Assembly (NCBI GenBank): GCA_965279075.1
Contig: CBDIHI010000007.1
Span: 1-64,000 of the forward strand
Length of the DNA: 64,000 nucleotides
Origin: SZAS-79 sp965279075
Lineage (GTDB): Bacteria; Pseudomonadota; Gammaproteobacteria; Burkholderiales; SG8-39
Direction of reading: 5' to 3'
Shown here: piece by piece, positions 51,610 to 60,831 of the stretch
How the letters are laid out: each line of letters starts with the position of its first letter
How positions within the stretch are numbered: position 1 is the stretch's first letter
Notes under the pieces: generated by a model
Seen by the model: the letters and a program-made list of their open reading frames with translations, nothing else
Database searches by the model: none
What the model was told of the DNA's origin: nothing
Position numbers and translations under genes: made by a program

Positions 51610-51851
51610 CCGCCCCGCAGGTCGTCGTGTACTCCACGCCGCTGTGCGCGCCGTGCGAGCGCCTGAAGCACTACCTCAAGGCGCAGGGCGTGCCTTTCGA
51701 GGCCAAGGACCTGATGATGGACGAGGAGGCCGCCGAGAAGATCGAGGACCTCGGCATCCGTTCCTCGCCCGTGCTCGAGGTCGACGGCAAGTTTTATACG
51801 GGCGCGCAGCTCACGCCCGAGAACCTCGCCGGGATGCTGGGGCTGGCATGA
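51606..51851 (+). CDS. glutaredoxin-family protein
   Basis: An 81-aa thioredoxin-fold protein with the dithiol motif CAPC at residues 14-17 and the cis-Pro region RSSPVLEVDG. ATG 51606 overlaps the GrdB-like stop and its own stop overlaps the CoA-transferase start, so the three genes are tightly coupled. It is the likely electron donor for the CxxC of the GrdB-like protein, with GSH and the glutathione reductase of the cell behind it (inference). Confidence 0.88.
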   Translation: MTAPQVVVYSTPLCAPCERLKHYLKAQGVPFEAKDLMMDEEAAEKIEDLGIRSSPVLEVDGKFYTGAQLTPENLAGMLGLA

Positions 51852-53047
51852 GCGGACCCCTGGCAGGCGTGCGGGTCATCGACCTGTCGACCGTGCTGAT
51901 GGGGCCGTACGCGACGCAGATCCTCGGCGACATGGGCGCCGACGTGATCAAGGTCGAGTCCCCCGAGGGCGACGTGACGCGCGAGCTGTGGCCGTACCGC
52001 AACCGCGGCATGGGCCACATGTTCATGAGCGTGAACCGCAACAAGCGCTCGGTCGCGCTCGACCTGAAGCGCGCCGAGGCCCGCGACGCGGTGCTCGCGC
52101 TCTGCGCCGGCGCGGACGTGCTGGTCTACAACATCCGGCCGCAGGCGATGGCGCGGCTCGGGCTCGACTACGAGGCGGTGCGGGCGGTGAACCCGCGCAT
52201 CATCTATGTGGGCGCGTTCGGCTACAGCCAGCGCGGGCCGTACGCATCGAAGCCCGCCTACGAGGACCTCATCCAGGGCGCGGTCGGGCTGCCGCACCTG
52301 TTTCGCGTGCAGGGCGCGGAGGAACCCCACTACGCGCCCGTCAACCTCGTGGATCGCGCCGTCGGCCAGCAGATCGCCAGCGCCGTGGGCGCGGCGCTGT
52401 ACTACCGCGAGAAGTCCGGCAAGGGCCAGCGCATCGACATCCCGATGTTCGAGCACATGCTGGTGATGGTCATGGGCGAGCACCTGGCGGGCGCCGGGTT
52501 CGAGCCGCGCGTGGCGGGGCCCGGCTACGAGCGGATCCTCTCGAAGGAGCGCCGCCCGTTCGCGACCAGCGACGGCCACGTCTGCATCCTGATCTACAAC
52601 GACAAGCAGTGGCGCGCATTCTTCGACCTGGTCGGCAAGCCGGGGATGATGGACGCGGATGAGCGCTTCTCCAGCGCCGCCGCGCGCAGCAAGAACTACG
52701 GCGCGACGAACCTGTTCCTCGCCGGGGAGATCCGCAAGCGCAGCACCGCGCAGTGGCTGGAGGATTTCGGCCGCGCGGACATTCCCGCGCAGCGCATGAA
52801 CGACCTCGAAGACATCCTCGCCGACCCGCACCTCGCGGCGATCGGCTATTTCACCGACCGCGACCACCCGACCGAGGGGCGCATCCGCACGATGGCCGTG
52901 CCGTCCGAATGGTCGGAGTCGACGCCGGAATACACGCGCCACGCGCCGGGCCTCGGCGAGCACACGCGCGAGGTGCTGCGCGAGGCGGGCCTGTCCGACG
53001 CCGAGGTGGAAGCGATGCTCGCGAGCCGCGCGGCGAAGGCGGCCTGA
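51848..53047 (+). CDS. class III (CaiB/BaiF) CoA-transferase
   Basis: A 399-aa family III CoA-transferase, second in the block. Landmarks are GVRVIDLSTVLMGPYATQIL, GADVIKVESPEGDVTRELWP, SVNRNKRSVALDLK and Asp169 in NLVDRAVG. It is translationally coupled to the glutaredoxin gene. The two transferases in the block (this and 43740-44948) share only family-level similarity, so they probably activate different acids. Four bases separate its stop from the convergent IclR gene's stop. Confidence 0.92.
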   Translation: MSGPLAGVRVIDLSTVLMGPYATQILGDMGADVIKVESPEGDVTRELWPYRNRGMGHMFMSVNRNKRSVALDLKRAEARDAVLALCAGADVLVYNIRPQAMARLGLDYEAVRAVNPRIIYVGAFGYSQRGPYASKPAYEDLIQGAVGLPHLFRVQGAEEPHYAPVNLVDRAVGQQIASAVGAALYYREKSGKGQRIDIPMFEHMLVMVMGEHLAGAGFEPRVAGPGYERILSKERRPFATSDGHVCILIYNDKQWRAFFDLVGKPGMMDADERFSSAAARSKNYGATNLFLAGEIRKRSTAQWLEDFGRADIPAQRMNDLEDILADPHLAAIGYFTDRDHPTEGRIRTMAVPSEWSESTPEYTRHAPGLGEHTREVLREAGLSDAEVEAMLASRAAKAA

Positions 53048-53050
53048 CCC

Positions 53051-53857
53051 TCACTCGGTGTCGAGCGCGGCCTCGATCGAGCGCACCATCTGCGCGAGGC
53101 GCGGCCCGAGGTCGCCCTCCAGCGCGCCGGGTTCGAGGTTCTCCACCCGGACGGCGCAGTTGAACACCATCACCTGGTGGATGCCGGGACGGCGCAACGG
53201 CACCGCGACGGTGTGCGTGTCGGGGTCGTAGTCGCCCCGGCCGAGGCAGTACCCGCGCTCGATGTAGTCCTGCTGCCCCTGCTCGACCCGGGCGGCGTAC
53301 GTGCTCCACAGTTCGGGCGCCTTCACCTGCAGCTGGTTGATCGTCTCCTCGCGCTCGCGCGCGGGCAGGGCGGCGAGGTAGGCGCGGCCCATGGCGGACA
53401 CCACGATCGGGAAGGTCTGGCCGATGTCGGGCTTCACGTTGCGGGTGCCGCGCGAGCGGGCCGTCTCGATGTAGACCATGTTCAGGCGCTCGCGGATGCC
53501 GAGCGACACCCAGCCTTTTGCATGGTCGGCCAGCTCCTTCATCGGCAGGCGGGCGACCTGCCTGACGCTGAGGTTGGCGAGCAGCGGGTGCGCGAGCGTC
53601 AGCACCGCGTTGCCGAGCTCGTACTTGCCGTACTTGCCCAGGTGCGGGTGGTGCTGCAGGTAGCCCATCAGCGTGAGCGTGTAGGTCAGCCGCGAGACCG
53701 TGGGGCGCGCGAGGCCGGTGCGCTCGGCGATGTCCTTGTTGGTGAGGATGGGCTCGGCGGCGGTGAAGCTCGCCAGCACGCGCAGGCCGCGCGACAGCGT
53801 CGAGGCGAACTGGCGGTCGGCGCCGCGGTCCTCCGTTTCCTTCGGGGCGTTCTTCAC
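53051..53857 (-). CDS. IclR-family transcriptional regulator
   Basis: A 268-aa regulator. The N-terminal winged helix is visible: FASTLSRGLRVLASFTAAEP, TNKDIAERTGLARPTVSRLT. The C-terminal half is the effector-binding domain with a GAF-like fold (VYIETARSRGTRNVKPDIGQ, RGYCLGRGDYDPDTHTVAVP). It likely controls the adjacent CoA-transferase/GrdB-like operon and perhaps the divergent rhodanese operon. The candidate operator is 50583-50597. Targets are inferred from position. Confidence 0.88.
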   Translation of the reverse strand: MKNAPKETEDRGADRQFASTLSRGLRVLASFTAAEPILTNKDIAERTGLARPTVSRLTYTLTLMGYLQHHPHLGKYGKYELGNAVLTLAHPLLANLSVRQVARLPMKELADHAKGWVSLGIRERLNMVYIETARSRGTRNVKPDIGQTFPIVVSAMGRAYLAALPAREREETINQLQVKAPELWSTYAARVEQGQQDYIERGYCLGRGDYDPDTHTVAVPLRRPGIHQVMVFNCAVRVENLEPGALEGDLGPRLAQMVRSIEAALDTE

Positions 53858-53939
53858 GGGTCCAGGGTCCTGTGTACTTTATCCGACAACAACACACCCG
53901 CGGAGGCCAGTCCTGTGGCGGGTTTCGATGCTTGGAAGT

Positions 53940-54425
53940 TCAATTTTCCTGCCGGCATCCCGAGGGCAGCCAGTCGTTCGGCAGGTCCGTGCCGTTGCTG
54001 CCCGCGATGGTCAGGCCCGACGGGGTCCGTGCCCGACCGCACACCCACGACATCGGCACTTGCGGGGCGTCGGCCACATAGGCGGGTTGCAGCGTGAGGT
54101 GCTTGCCGGCGATGTTGCTCACCGCAAGGTTGCCGTAGGTGATGGTGACCACGCCGTTGGCGACGGCGACCGAAGTGACGATGCTGCCGACGATCCTGTC
54201 GGCCGCCGGGAGCCCGGCGGCCGCATTGTCCGCCGGCAGCACGCCCGTGAGCGCGAACGCGGCAGCCACCGCCTTCTTCGTGAAATCGGCGAACACGAGC
54301 CCGTCCTTCACCTGCTGCTGGATGTTCCGCTGCAGGTAGACCGGGATGGTCATCAGCGCGAGCAGCGCGATGATCGCCACCACGAAGACCAGTTCGACCA
54401 GCGTGAAGCCGCGCGGCCGGCTCAA
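53940..54425 (-). CDS. type IV pilin-like protein (PilA type)
   Basis: A 161-aa prepilin. TTG 54425 overlaps the SDR stop as TTGA and gives a six-residue leader (MSRPRG) before the processing site G/FTLVELVFVVAIIALLALM. The mature N-terminal helix is typical of type IVa pilins, with Glu5 in FTLVE. The globular part ends in a cysteine-bounded loop (MSWVCGRA to LPSGC), as in PilA D-regions. The pilin gene at the end of a fatty-acid oxidation operon is unexpected. It needs PilD, PilBC and PilQ elsewhere. Confidence 0.85.
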   Translation of the reverse strand: MSRPRGFTLVELVFVVAIIALLALMTIPVYLQRNIQQQVKDGLVFADFTKKAVAAAFALTGVLPADNAAAGLPAADRIVGSIVTSVAVANGVVTITYGNLAVSNIAGKHLTLQPAYVADAPQVPMSWVCGRARTPSGLTIAGSNGTDLPNDWLPSGCRQEN

Positions 54426-55267
54426 AGGTGCATCGGGTTGCGTGGCTGGCGGCCTTCGAGGATGTCTTCCATGCGCGCTTGTATGGCGCCCTTGATGCGC
54501 GGGTGGGTGAGGATGTAGAAGCGATCCTCCTTTACGGCGGCGAGCACCGCGGCGCCGATGTCGTCGGCCGTCAGGCGCCCGGAGCGCACGGCTTTCTTCA
54601 GCATTTCTTCCTTCGCCATCTGCTCGGCGGATTTCTGTGCGGCAGGGTTGGCGAGTCCGGCCGGGCGGTTGCGCTCGGAGTCGGCGATGCCGGTCGGCAC
54701 GTAGGCGGGGCAGAGGACCGAGCAGCCGACCTTCGACTTCTTCTCGCCGAGGTCGTGGTACAGCGTCTCGGTCAGCGCGACCACCGCGTGCTTGGTGACG
54801 TTGTACATGGCCGAGTTGGGCGGATTGATCAGGCCGGCGACCGAGGCGGTGTTGACGATGTGGCCTTCGTCCTGTGCGAGCAGCAGCGGCGTGAAGGCGC
54901 GCACGCCGTGGATCACGCCCCACAGGTTCACGCCGAGCATCCACTGCCAGTCGGTCAGGGTGTTTTCCCAGGCGAGGCCGAGCGGGGAGACGCCGGCGTT
55001 GTTGCAGACGACGTGCACGCCGCCGAGGTCCTTCACCACCCGCGCGGCCAGCGCGTCGACGTCCTCGCCCCGGGAGACGTCGGTGCGCGCGCCGATGGCA
55101 TTCACGCCCAGGGCGCGGATCTCGGCGACCACGGCGTCGATGCCTGCCTGCTCGATGTCGGCGATGGCCACGTGCATGCCTTCGCGCGCGAAGCGCAGCG
55201 CCATCGCCCGGCCGAGGCCGCTCGCACCGCCGGTGACGACGGCGACCTTGCCTTTGAGGGTCTTCAT
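54422..55267 (-). CDS. SDR family oxidoreductase
   Basis: A 281-aa short-chain dehydrogenase. The cofactor loop is VTGGASGLGRAMALRF, the structural motif is CNNAGVSPLGLAW, and the active-site pair is in INPPNSAMYNVTKHAVVALT (Tyr-xxx-Lys). ATG 55267 overlaps the thioesterase stop by four bases. It lies in the beta-oxidation operon, so a hydroxyacyl-CoA or alcohol is a possible substrate; nothing in the sequence fixes it. Confidence 0.88.
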   Translation of the reverse strand: MKTLKGKVAVVTGGASGLGRAMALRFAREGMHVAIADIEQAGIDAVVAEIRALGVNAIGARTDVSRGEDVDALAARVVKDLGGVHVVCNNAGVSPLGLAWENTLTDWQWMLGVNLWGVIHGVRAFTPLLLAQDEGHIVNTASVAGLINPPNSAMYNVTKHAVVALTETLYHDLGEKKSKVGCSVLCPAYVPTGIADSERNRPAGLANPAAQKSAEQMAKEEMLKKAVRSGRLTADDIGAAVLAAVKEDRFYILTHPRIKGAIQARMEDILEGRQPRNPMHL

Positions 55268-55674
55268 TTCGGGATCGGCCGGGGCTGGCCGTTCATGTCG
55301 ATGGCGACGTAGGTGAGGGTGGCTTCGGTGACTTTCACCACCTTCGGGTCCGAGGGCCGGCGCTCGGCGTAGACCTCGACGTTGACGGTGACCGAGGTGT
55401 TGCCGATGCGCACGACGTCCGCGTAGAACGAGACGAGGTCGCCGATCTGCACCGGCTGCTTGAAGACGAAGGATTTCACCGCGACCGTGGCCACGCGCCC
55501 GCGGGCGACCTTGCCCGCCGCGGTGCCGCCGGCGATGTCGACCTGCGACATGATCCAGCCGCCGAAGATGTCGCCGTTGTGGTTGGCGTCGGCCGGCATC
55601 GGCATCACGCGCAGCGCCGCGTGCCTTCCCTCCGGCAGCGTGAGGTTGGGGGGCTGGTGCGAGGCGATGCCCAC
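55264..55674 (-). CDS. yciA: acyl-CoA thioesterase (YciA-type HotDog)
   Basis: A 136-aa HotDog-fold thioesterase. The active-site helix is MPADANHNGDIFGGWIMSQV, followed by SFVFKQPVQIGDLVSFYADV. It matches YciA-type broad-specificity acyl-CoA thioesterases. GTG 55674 follows the acyl-CoA ligase stop by one base, with GAAAGG upstream. In this operon it could release free acids or CoA during beta-oxidation overflow. Confidence 0.9.
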   Translation of the reverse strand: MGIASHQPPNLTLPEGRHAALRVMPMPADANHNGDIFGGWIMSQVDIAGGTAAGKVARGRVATVAVKSFVFKQPVQIGDLVSFYADVVRIGNTSVTVNVEVYAERRPSDPKVVKVTEATLTYVAIDMNGQPRPIPK

Positions 55675-55675
55675 G

Positions 55676-57466
55676 TCAATGCCTTTCGTAGATGCGCGTG
55701 AGCGCGGCGGCGTTGCGGTCGATGATCTGCCCGCGCTTGGCCTTCAGCGTCGGCGTGAGCAGCCCGTTCTCCACGGTCCAGGGCTCGGCGCAGAGCGCCG
55801 CGCGGCGGATCTGCGCGTAGCCGGGGAAGGGGCGCATGCGCGCCGCGATCCGCGCGAGCACGACTTTCTCGGCGCCGGGCGAGGCCAGCACCACCGGGTC
55901 GACGCCCGCCGCGTTCGCGGCCTGCTGCCAGAGCGCCGGGTTCAGCACCACCAGCGCGGAGAGGTAGGACTTGCCCTCGCCGAGCACCATGCACTGCTCG
56001 AACAGGCTGTCGCCGAGGATCGCCTCCTCGATGTCGCCGGGCGGCATCTTCTCGCCGTTGGCCAGCACGATGATGTCCTTGATCCGGCCGGTGAGGAACA
56101 CGTGGCCGGTCTCGTCGATCCGCGCCACGTCGCCGGTGTGCAGCCAGCCGCCTTCGAGCGTCGCGGCGGTGGCTTCGGGGTTGTTCCAGTAGCCCATCAT
56201 CACATTGGGCCCGCGCGCGAGGAGCTCGCCCTTGGCGCCGATGCGGACCTCGACGTTGGGGATCGGCTTGCCCACCGAGCCGGGCACGTTGTCCTCGATC
56301 GAATTGGTCGTGATCACCGGGCTCGATTCGGTCATGCCGTAGCCCTGGATCAGCGGCAGGCCCAGGCCGATGAACACGCGCGCGATGTCGGGTGCGAGCG
56401 CCGCGCCGCCGGCCCCGGAGGAGCGCAGCCGCCCGCCGAGCTTGGCGAGCACCTTGTCGGCCACCAGCGCCTTCAGGATCGGCCAGAGCAGGAACGAGGC
56501 CTTCCACGGACCGCGCCCCTGCTGGTGCTCGAAGCGCGCGTAGCCTATTTCCACCGTGCGGTGGAAGAGCTTCCTCTTGCCCTCGGGCGCCTCGTCGAGT
56601 TTCGCCTTGATCGCGGCCCAGACGCGCTCGTAGATCCGCGGCACGGCGTGGAAGATGGTCGGCCGGATCGCCTGCAGGTCCTCGCCGAGTTGCGCGATCG
56701 AACGCGCGTAGGTGGTCTTGAAGCCGACCATCACCGCCATGTAGTACCCGACGTTGCGCTCGAAGACGTGCGACAGCGGCAGGAACGAGAGGAACTCGTC
56801 GTCCTCGTTCACGTCGCTGCGTTCGAGCGAGTCGCGGCAGTTGGACAGCAGGTTGTCGTGCGAGAGCATCACGCCCTTGGGCCGGCCCGTCGTGCCGCTG
56901 GTGTAGATGATCGAGGCGAGGCGCATCGCGTCTTCCGACACGTGCCGGTTGGTGCCCGTCCCGGGCAGCCAGTCCGCCACCGCGATCACGCGCGGGTCGC
57001 CGAACGGCGCGCCCGAAGGGTTCAGCACCAGGATGCGCTCCACGCCCGGCAGGTCGAGCTTCAGCGCGCGGAACTGCTCCCACTGCTCCTGCGTGTCGAA
57101 CATCACCAGCCGCGCGCCGCAGTCGGCGAGGATGTAGGCGACGTTGTCGGGCCGGTCGACCGTGTAGAGCGGCACGACGACGAGTCCCTCCCCGTAGGCC
57201 GCCTGGTCGAACATCACCCACTCGGGGGAATTGCGCTGCATCAGCGCGACGCGGTCGCCGGGCTGCATGCCGTCGGCGGCGAAGGCCGCCTGCCAGCGGC
57301 CGATGGCCGTGTACATCTCGCCCCAGCTGCGGGTGCGCCAGCGGCCGGTGTTGGGATTGAAGTCTACATAGGCGGGGCGGTCCCGGGAGCGCGTCGCGCG
57401 CTCGCGGAACAGGCCGTCCAGGGTTTTCGCGTCCTCGTAACGGATCCGGCCTGTGCCCGCCTGCAT
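55676..57466 (-). CDS. long-chain acyl-CoA synthetase (AMP-dependent)
   Basis: A 596-aa AMP-forming ligase. The ATP loop is IIYTSGTTGRPKGVMLSH, followed by the L motif (LPLIQGYGMTESSPVITTNS) and the linker-hinge region (GWLHTGDVARIDETGHVFLT). It is of the AMP-dependent long-chain FACL type (similar to FadD15/AcsL proteins). GGGAG six bases before ATG 57466. It sits 14 bases after the multifunctional beta-oxidation gene and would supply acyl-CoA to it. Confidence 0.92.
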   Translation of the reverse strand: MQAGTGRIRYEDAKTLDGLFRERATRSRDRPAYVDFNPNTGRWRTRSWGEMYTAIGRWQAAFAADGMQPGDRVALMQRNSPEWVMFDQAAYGEGLVVVPLYTVDRPDNVAYILADCGARLVMFDTQEQWEQFRALKLDLPGVERILVLNPSGAPFGDPRVIAVADWLPGTGTNRHVSEDAMRLASIIYTSGTTGRPKGVMLSHDNLLSNCRDSLERSDVNEDDEFLSFLPLSHVFERNVGYYMAVMVGFKTTYARSIAQLGEDLQAIRPTIFHAVPRIYERVWAAIKAKLDEAPEGKRKLFHRTVEIGYARFEHQQGRGPWKASFLLWPILKALVADKVLAKLGGRLRSSGAGGAALAPDIARVFIGLGLPLIQGYGMTESSPVITTNSIEDNVPGSVGKPIPNVEVRIGAKGELLARGPNVMMGYWNNPEATAATLEGGWLHTGDVARIDETGHVFLTGRIKDIIVLANGEKMPPGDIEEAILGDSLFEQCMVLGEGKSYLSALVVLNPALWQQAANAAGVDPVVLASPGAEKVVLARIAARMRPFPGYAQIRRAALCAEPWTVENGLLTPTLKAKRGQIIDRNAAALTRIYERH

Positions 57467-57480
57467 GCTCGTCTCCCGCG

Positions 57481-59436
57481 CTAGTTTTTCTTTTCCTGCG
57501 CGTAGTTTAGCGGACCCCCGCGGAACGGGGCGAATCCGGTGCCGAAGATCAGGCCCGCGTCGATCAGGTCGGCCTCGGCGACGATCCCCTCGGCCAGCAC
57601 CGCCTTGGCTTCATGCACGAAGGGCTCGACCAGCGCGTCGATGATGTCCTGGCGCACCGGGTCGGGGCTGCCCTTCACCGGCTTGCCGTTCTCGTAGCGG
57701 TAGATGCCCTGCCCGGTCTTCTTGCCGAGCTGGCCGAGGGCCACCTTGTCGAGCAGTACCTTCGGTGCCTCGGGTTCGCTGCCGTCAGACGAGCGCTTGC
57801 CCAGCGCCCGTCCGGCCGCGAGGCAGATGTCGAGGCCCACGGTGTCGGCCAGCTCGATCGGGCCCATCGGCATGCCGAACTGCACCATGGCGGCATCCAG
57901 CGTTTCGGGCTTCATGCCTTCGTCCAGCATGCGGAAGGCCTGCTGCATGTAGGGGCCGAGCACGCGGTTGACGAGGAAGCCCGGCGAGTCCCGGACCGGC
58001 AGCGGCAGCTTGTCGATCTGGCGCACGAAGGCGGCGGCCTTCTTCGCCGCTTCGGGCGTGGTGTTCGCTGCGGAAACGATCTCGACCAGCATCATCTGCG
58101 GCACGGGGTTGAAGAAGTGGATCCCCACCAGCCGCGCCGGGTCCTTGAACTGCGCGCCGATGTCGGCGAGCTTGAGGCTCGAGGTGTTGGTGGCGAGGAT
58201 CGCGCCGGGCTTGGCCATGGGCTCGAGCTTCGCGAAGAGGGCGCGCTTGGCTTCCACGTTCTCGAAGATCGCCTCGATGATGACGTCGGCCTTCGCCGCG
58301 CCCATGCCCGTGGTGTCCGGGATCAGGCGGTCGAGGGCGTCCCGCACGCGGCGCGGGTCGCGCAGGCGCCGCTCGAAGAACTTCGCCGCGCGCTTGATCG
58401 CGGGGGCAATGCGCTCGGGCGAGGTGTCCTGCAGCGTGACGGTGATGCCGCGCATCGCGCAGATCGTGGCGATGTCGCCGCCCATGACGCCCGCGCCCAC
58501 CACGTGCACGTGCTTCGCCTCGAAGTCCGAGTCCTTGCCCAGCGCCTTCATCTTCTCCTGCAGGAAGAAGATGCGGATGAGGTTCGTCGTCGTCGGGTGG
58601 TTGAAGAGCGCGTTGATGGAGTAGGGGGCGTCGGGCTCGATGAACGGGTTGCCGTCGTGCTTCTGCCACAGGTCGAGGATCGCGTACGGCGCAGGGTAGT
58701 GCTCCGGTCGGGCGCGTTTCGCGACCTGCTTCCCCGCCTGCGAGACCACGAAGCCGCGCAGCGGCCCCAGCATCAGGCGCTGCATGAAAGGCAGGGGCTT
58801 CCTGGCGGGGGCTTCCAGCGTCAGCATTCGCGCGGTGTTTTCCAGCACGCGCAGCGGTACGCACTGGTCGGCGAGGCCGGCCCTCTTCGCGCGCCTGACG
58901 TCGAGCGACTTGCCGGTGAGCAGCATGTCGAGCGCCGCGGCCGGGCCGATCTTCTTCGGCAGCCATTCCATGCCGTGCCACGCGGGGACGATGCCGAGCA
59001 TGACTTCAGGGAAGGCGAAGCGCGTGGCCGGGTCGTCCAGCGCCACGATGTAACGGCAGGCCAGCGACAGTTCCAGCCCGCCGCCCATGCAGTAGCCGTT
59101 CACCATCGCGGTGGTCGGGAAGGGCAGGTCGCGCAGCTTCTGGAACACGTCCCAGCCGGCGCGCACGAAGTCGAGCGCCTCGGCGGGCGAAGCGAATTTC
59201 GTGAACTGCTCGACGTCCGCGCCGGCGATGAAGGCCGCCTTGGCCGAGCGCACGATCATGCCCTTGGGCGACAGCGCGCGGATCGCGTCGAGCGCGGCGG
59301 AGAGTTCGTCCAGCGCCTCGCGCGAGAACGTGTTGGTCGATTCATTCTGCTTGTCGAACGTGAGCCAGGCGAGGCCCTGCGCGTCCTGTTCGTAGCGCCA
59401 GTGCTTGTACATGGTGTTGGTGCCCATCCTGTCCAT
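57481..59436 (-). CDS. multifunctional enoyl-CoA hydratase / 3-hydroxyacyl-CoA dehydrogenase (FadB/FadJ-like)
   Basis: A 651-aa bifunctional alpha subunit. Residues ~1-270 are a crotonase domain (AAFIAGADVEQFTKFA, VNGYCMGGGLELSLACRY, then MLGIVPAWHGMEWLPKKIGP). Residues ~310-490 bind NAD (HVVGAGVMGGDIATICAMRG; ATNTSSLKLADI; HFFNPVPQMMLVEIV), and the final ~140 residues form the 3HCDH C-terminal domain. ATG 59436 is chosen because GGAGG sits 10 bases upstream and it follows the thiolase stop by two bases. With the thiolase it makes a beta-oxidation complex. Confidence 0.9.
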   Translation of the reverse strand: MDRMGTNTMYKHWRYEQDAQGLAWLTFDKQNESTNTFSREALDELSAALDAIRALSPKGMIVRSAKAAFIAGADVEQFTKFASPAEALDFVRAGWDVFQKLRDLPFPTTAMVNGYCMGGGLELSLACRYIVALDDPATRFAFPEVMLGIVPAWHGMEWLPKKIGPAAALDMLLTGKSLDVRRAKRAGLADQCVPLRVLENTARMLTLEAPARKPLPFMQRLMLGPLRGFVVSQAGKQVAKRARPEHYPAPYAILDLWQKHDGNPFIEPDAPYSINALFNHPTTTNLIRIFFLQEKMKALGKDSDFEAKHVHVVGAGVMGGDIATICAMRGITVTLQDTSPERIAPAIKRAAKFFERRLRDPRRVRDALDRLIPDTTGMGAAKADVIIEAIFENVEAKRALFAKLEPMAKPGAILATNTSSLKLADIGAQFKDPARLVGIHFFNPVPQMMLVEIVSAANTTPEAAKKAAAFVRQIDKLPLPVRDSPGFLVNRVLGPYMQQAFRMLDEGMKPETLDAAMVQFGMPMGPIELADTVGLDICLAAGRALGKRSSDGSEPEAPKVLLDKVALGQLGKKTGQGIYRYENGKPVKGSPDPVRQDIIDALVEPFVHEAKAVLAEGIVAEADLIDAGLIFGTGFAPFRGGPLNYAQEKKN

Positions 59437-59438
59437 GG

Positions 59439-60746
59439 TCAGAGGGCCTCCACCAGCATCGCGCCGCCGAGGCCGCCGCCGATGCAGATCGAGGCGATGC
59501 CGCGTTTCGCGTTGTTGCGCTTGAGGACTTTGAGCAGGTGCAGCACGATCCGCGCGCCCGAGGAGCCCACCGGGTGGCCGAGCGCGATCGCGCCGCCATC
59601 GACGTTCAGCTTCGATTCGTCGAGCGTTCCCATCGCGCCGTCGAGCCCAAGTTCCTCCCTGCAGTACTTCTCGTCCTTCCAGGCGGCGAGGCAGCCGAGC
59701 ACCTGCGCGGCGAAGGCCTCGTTGATCTCCCAGTAGTCGAGGTCGTTCAGGCCGAGGTTGTTGCGCTTCAGGATCGGCGTCGCGGCGTGCACCGGGCCGA
59801 GGCCCATCTGCACCGGGTCGAGGCCCGCCCACTCGGTGTCGACGATCTGACCGATCGGCGTGAGGCCGTGGCGCTTGACGGCCGATTCGTCGGCCAGCAG
59901 CAGCAAGGCGGCGCCGTCGGTGATCTGCGACGAGTTGCCCGGGGTGACGTTGCCGTACTTGCGGTCGAAGAAGGGCTTGAGCTTGGCGAGGTTCTCCACC
60001 GAGGAATCGCGGCGCACGCCGTCGTCCAGCCCGTAGGCGGTGCCGGCCCGGTCGTAGAGCGCCTCCACTTCGCCGCCGCCCGGGGCGAGGCTGCCGGCAT
60101 CCTGCGCGGCGACCACGCGCAGGTGGCTGCGCACGGAGAACTCGTCCATTTGCCTGCGCGTGATGCCGAAGCGGTGCGCGAGGTTCTCCGCGGTCTGGCC
60201 CATCAGCAGGCCGACCATCGGGTCGGTGAGGCCCTTCATGATCGCGATGACGGGCGCGAGCGCCGCGGCGACCGGAAGCTTCGCGAACAGTGCCGCCTTC
60301 TGCATCGCGGTGCGCGCGCCGGCCATCTGCGCGAACCACAGCACCATGGCCTGCGCGTAGATCAGTGGCGCGTGGGACAGCGCATCCGTGCCGCCCGCCA
60401 TGACGAGGTGCGAGCGTCCCGAGAGGATGTTGTTGATGCCCGAGTCGATCGCCTGCATGCCCGAGGCGCAGTTGCGCATCACCGTCCAGCCGGGGACCTT
60501 CTGCCCGCAGCCCATGCGCAGGGCGACGACGCGGCCGATGTTGACTTCATCGGCCGAGGGCGAGGCACAGCCGAGGATGACCTCGTCGAGCTCGGTCGGG
60601 GAGAATTTCTGCCGCACCAGCAGCGCGCGGCCCGACTGGGTGGCGAGGTCGCCCGCCGAGAACGGGCCGGGCTTGTTCTTCGCCTTGAGGTACGGCGACC
60701 GCGCGCCGTCGACGATGAAGATCGGTTTTGATAGTGCGCTGGCCAT
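59439..60746 (-). CDS. acetyl-CoA C-acyltransferase (thiolase, FadI/FadA-like)
   Basis: A 435-aa thiolase. The nucleophile is Cys93 in VMRNCASGMQAIDSG. The other sites are GGAIALGHPVGSSGAR (His) and ICIGGGLGGAMLVEAL (Cys and glycine-rich loop). GGGGAG precedes ATG 60746. Its length fits FadI-type beta subunits. It would cleave 3-ketoacyl-CoA and release acetyl-CoA. It is followed immediately by the multifunctional alpha-subunit gene, forming the pair. Confidence 0.92.
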   Translation of the reverse strand: MASALSKPIFIVDGARSPYLKAKNKPGPFSAGDLATQSGRALLVRQKFSPTELDEVILGCASPSADEVNIGRVVALRMGCGQKVPGWTVMRNCASGMQAIDSGINNILSGRSHLVMAGGTDALSHAPLIYAQAMVLWFAQMAGARTAMQKAALFAKLPVAAALAPVIAIMKGLTDPMVGLLMGQTAENLAHRFGITRRQMDEFSVRSHLRVVAAQDAGSLAPGGGEVEALYDRAGTAYGLDDGVRRDSSVENLAKLKPFFDRKYGNVTPGNSSQITDGAALLLLADESAVKRHGLTPIGQIVDTEWAGLDPVQMGLGPVHAATPILKRNNLGLNDLDYWEINEAFAAQVLGCLAAWKDEKYCREELGLDGAMGTLDESKLNVDGGAIALGHPVGSSGARIVLHLLKVLKRNNAKRGIASICIGGGLGGAMLVEAL

Positions 60747-60831
60747 GGCCGGCTCCCCTTGGTTGGAACGAGTAGGATCGAACGGGATGGGCCCGCCCCG
60801 TCCCCGGGGGCGCGGCGGGTCCGGATTGCCC

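Noticed and set aside
53905..53940. Weak GC-rich stem between the pilin and IclR genes
   Set aside because: Six-base arms with a 16-base loop and no T-run; too weak for a terminator call.
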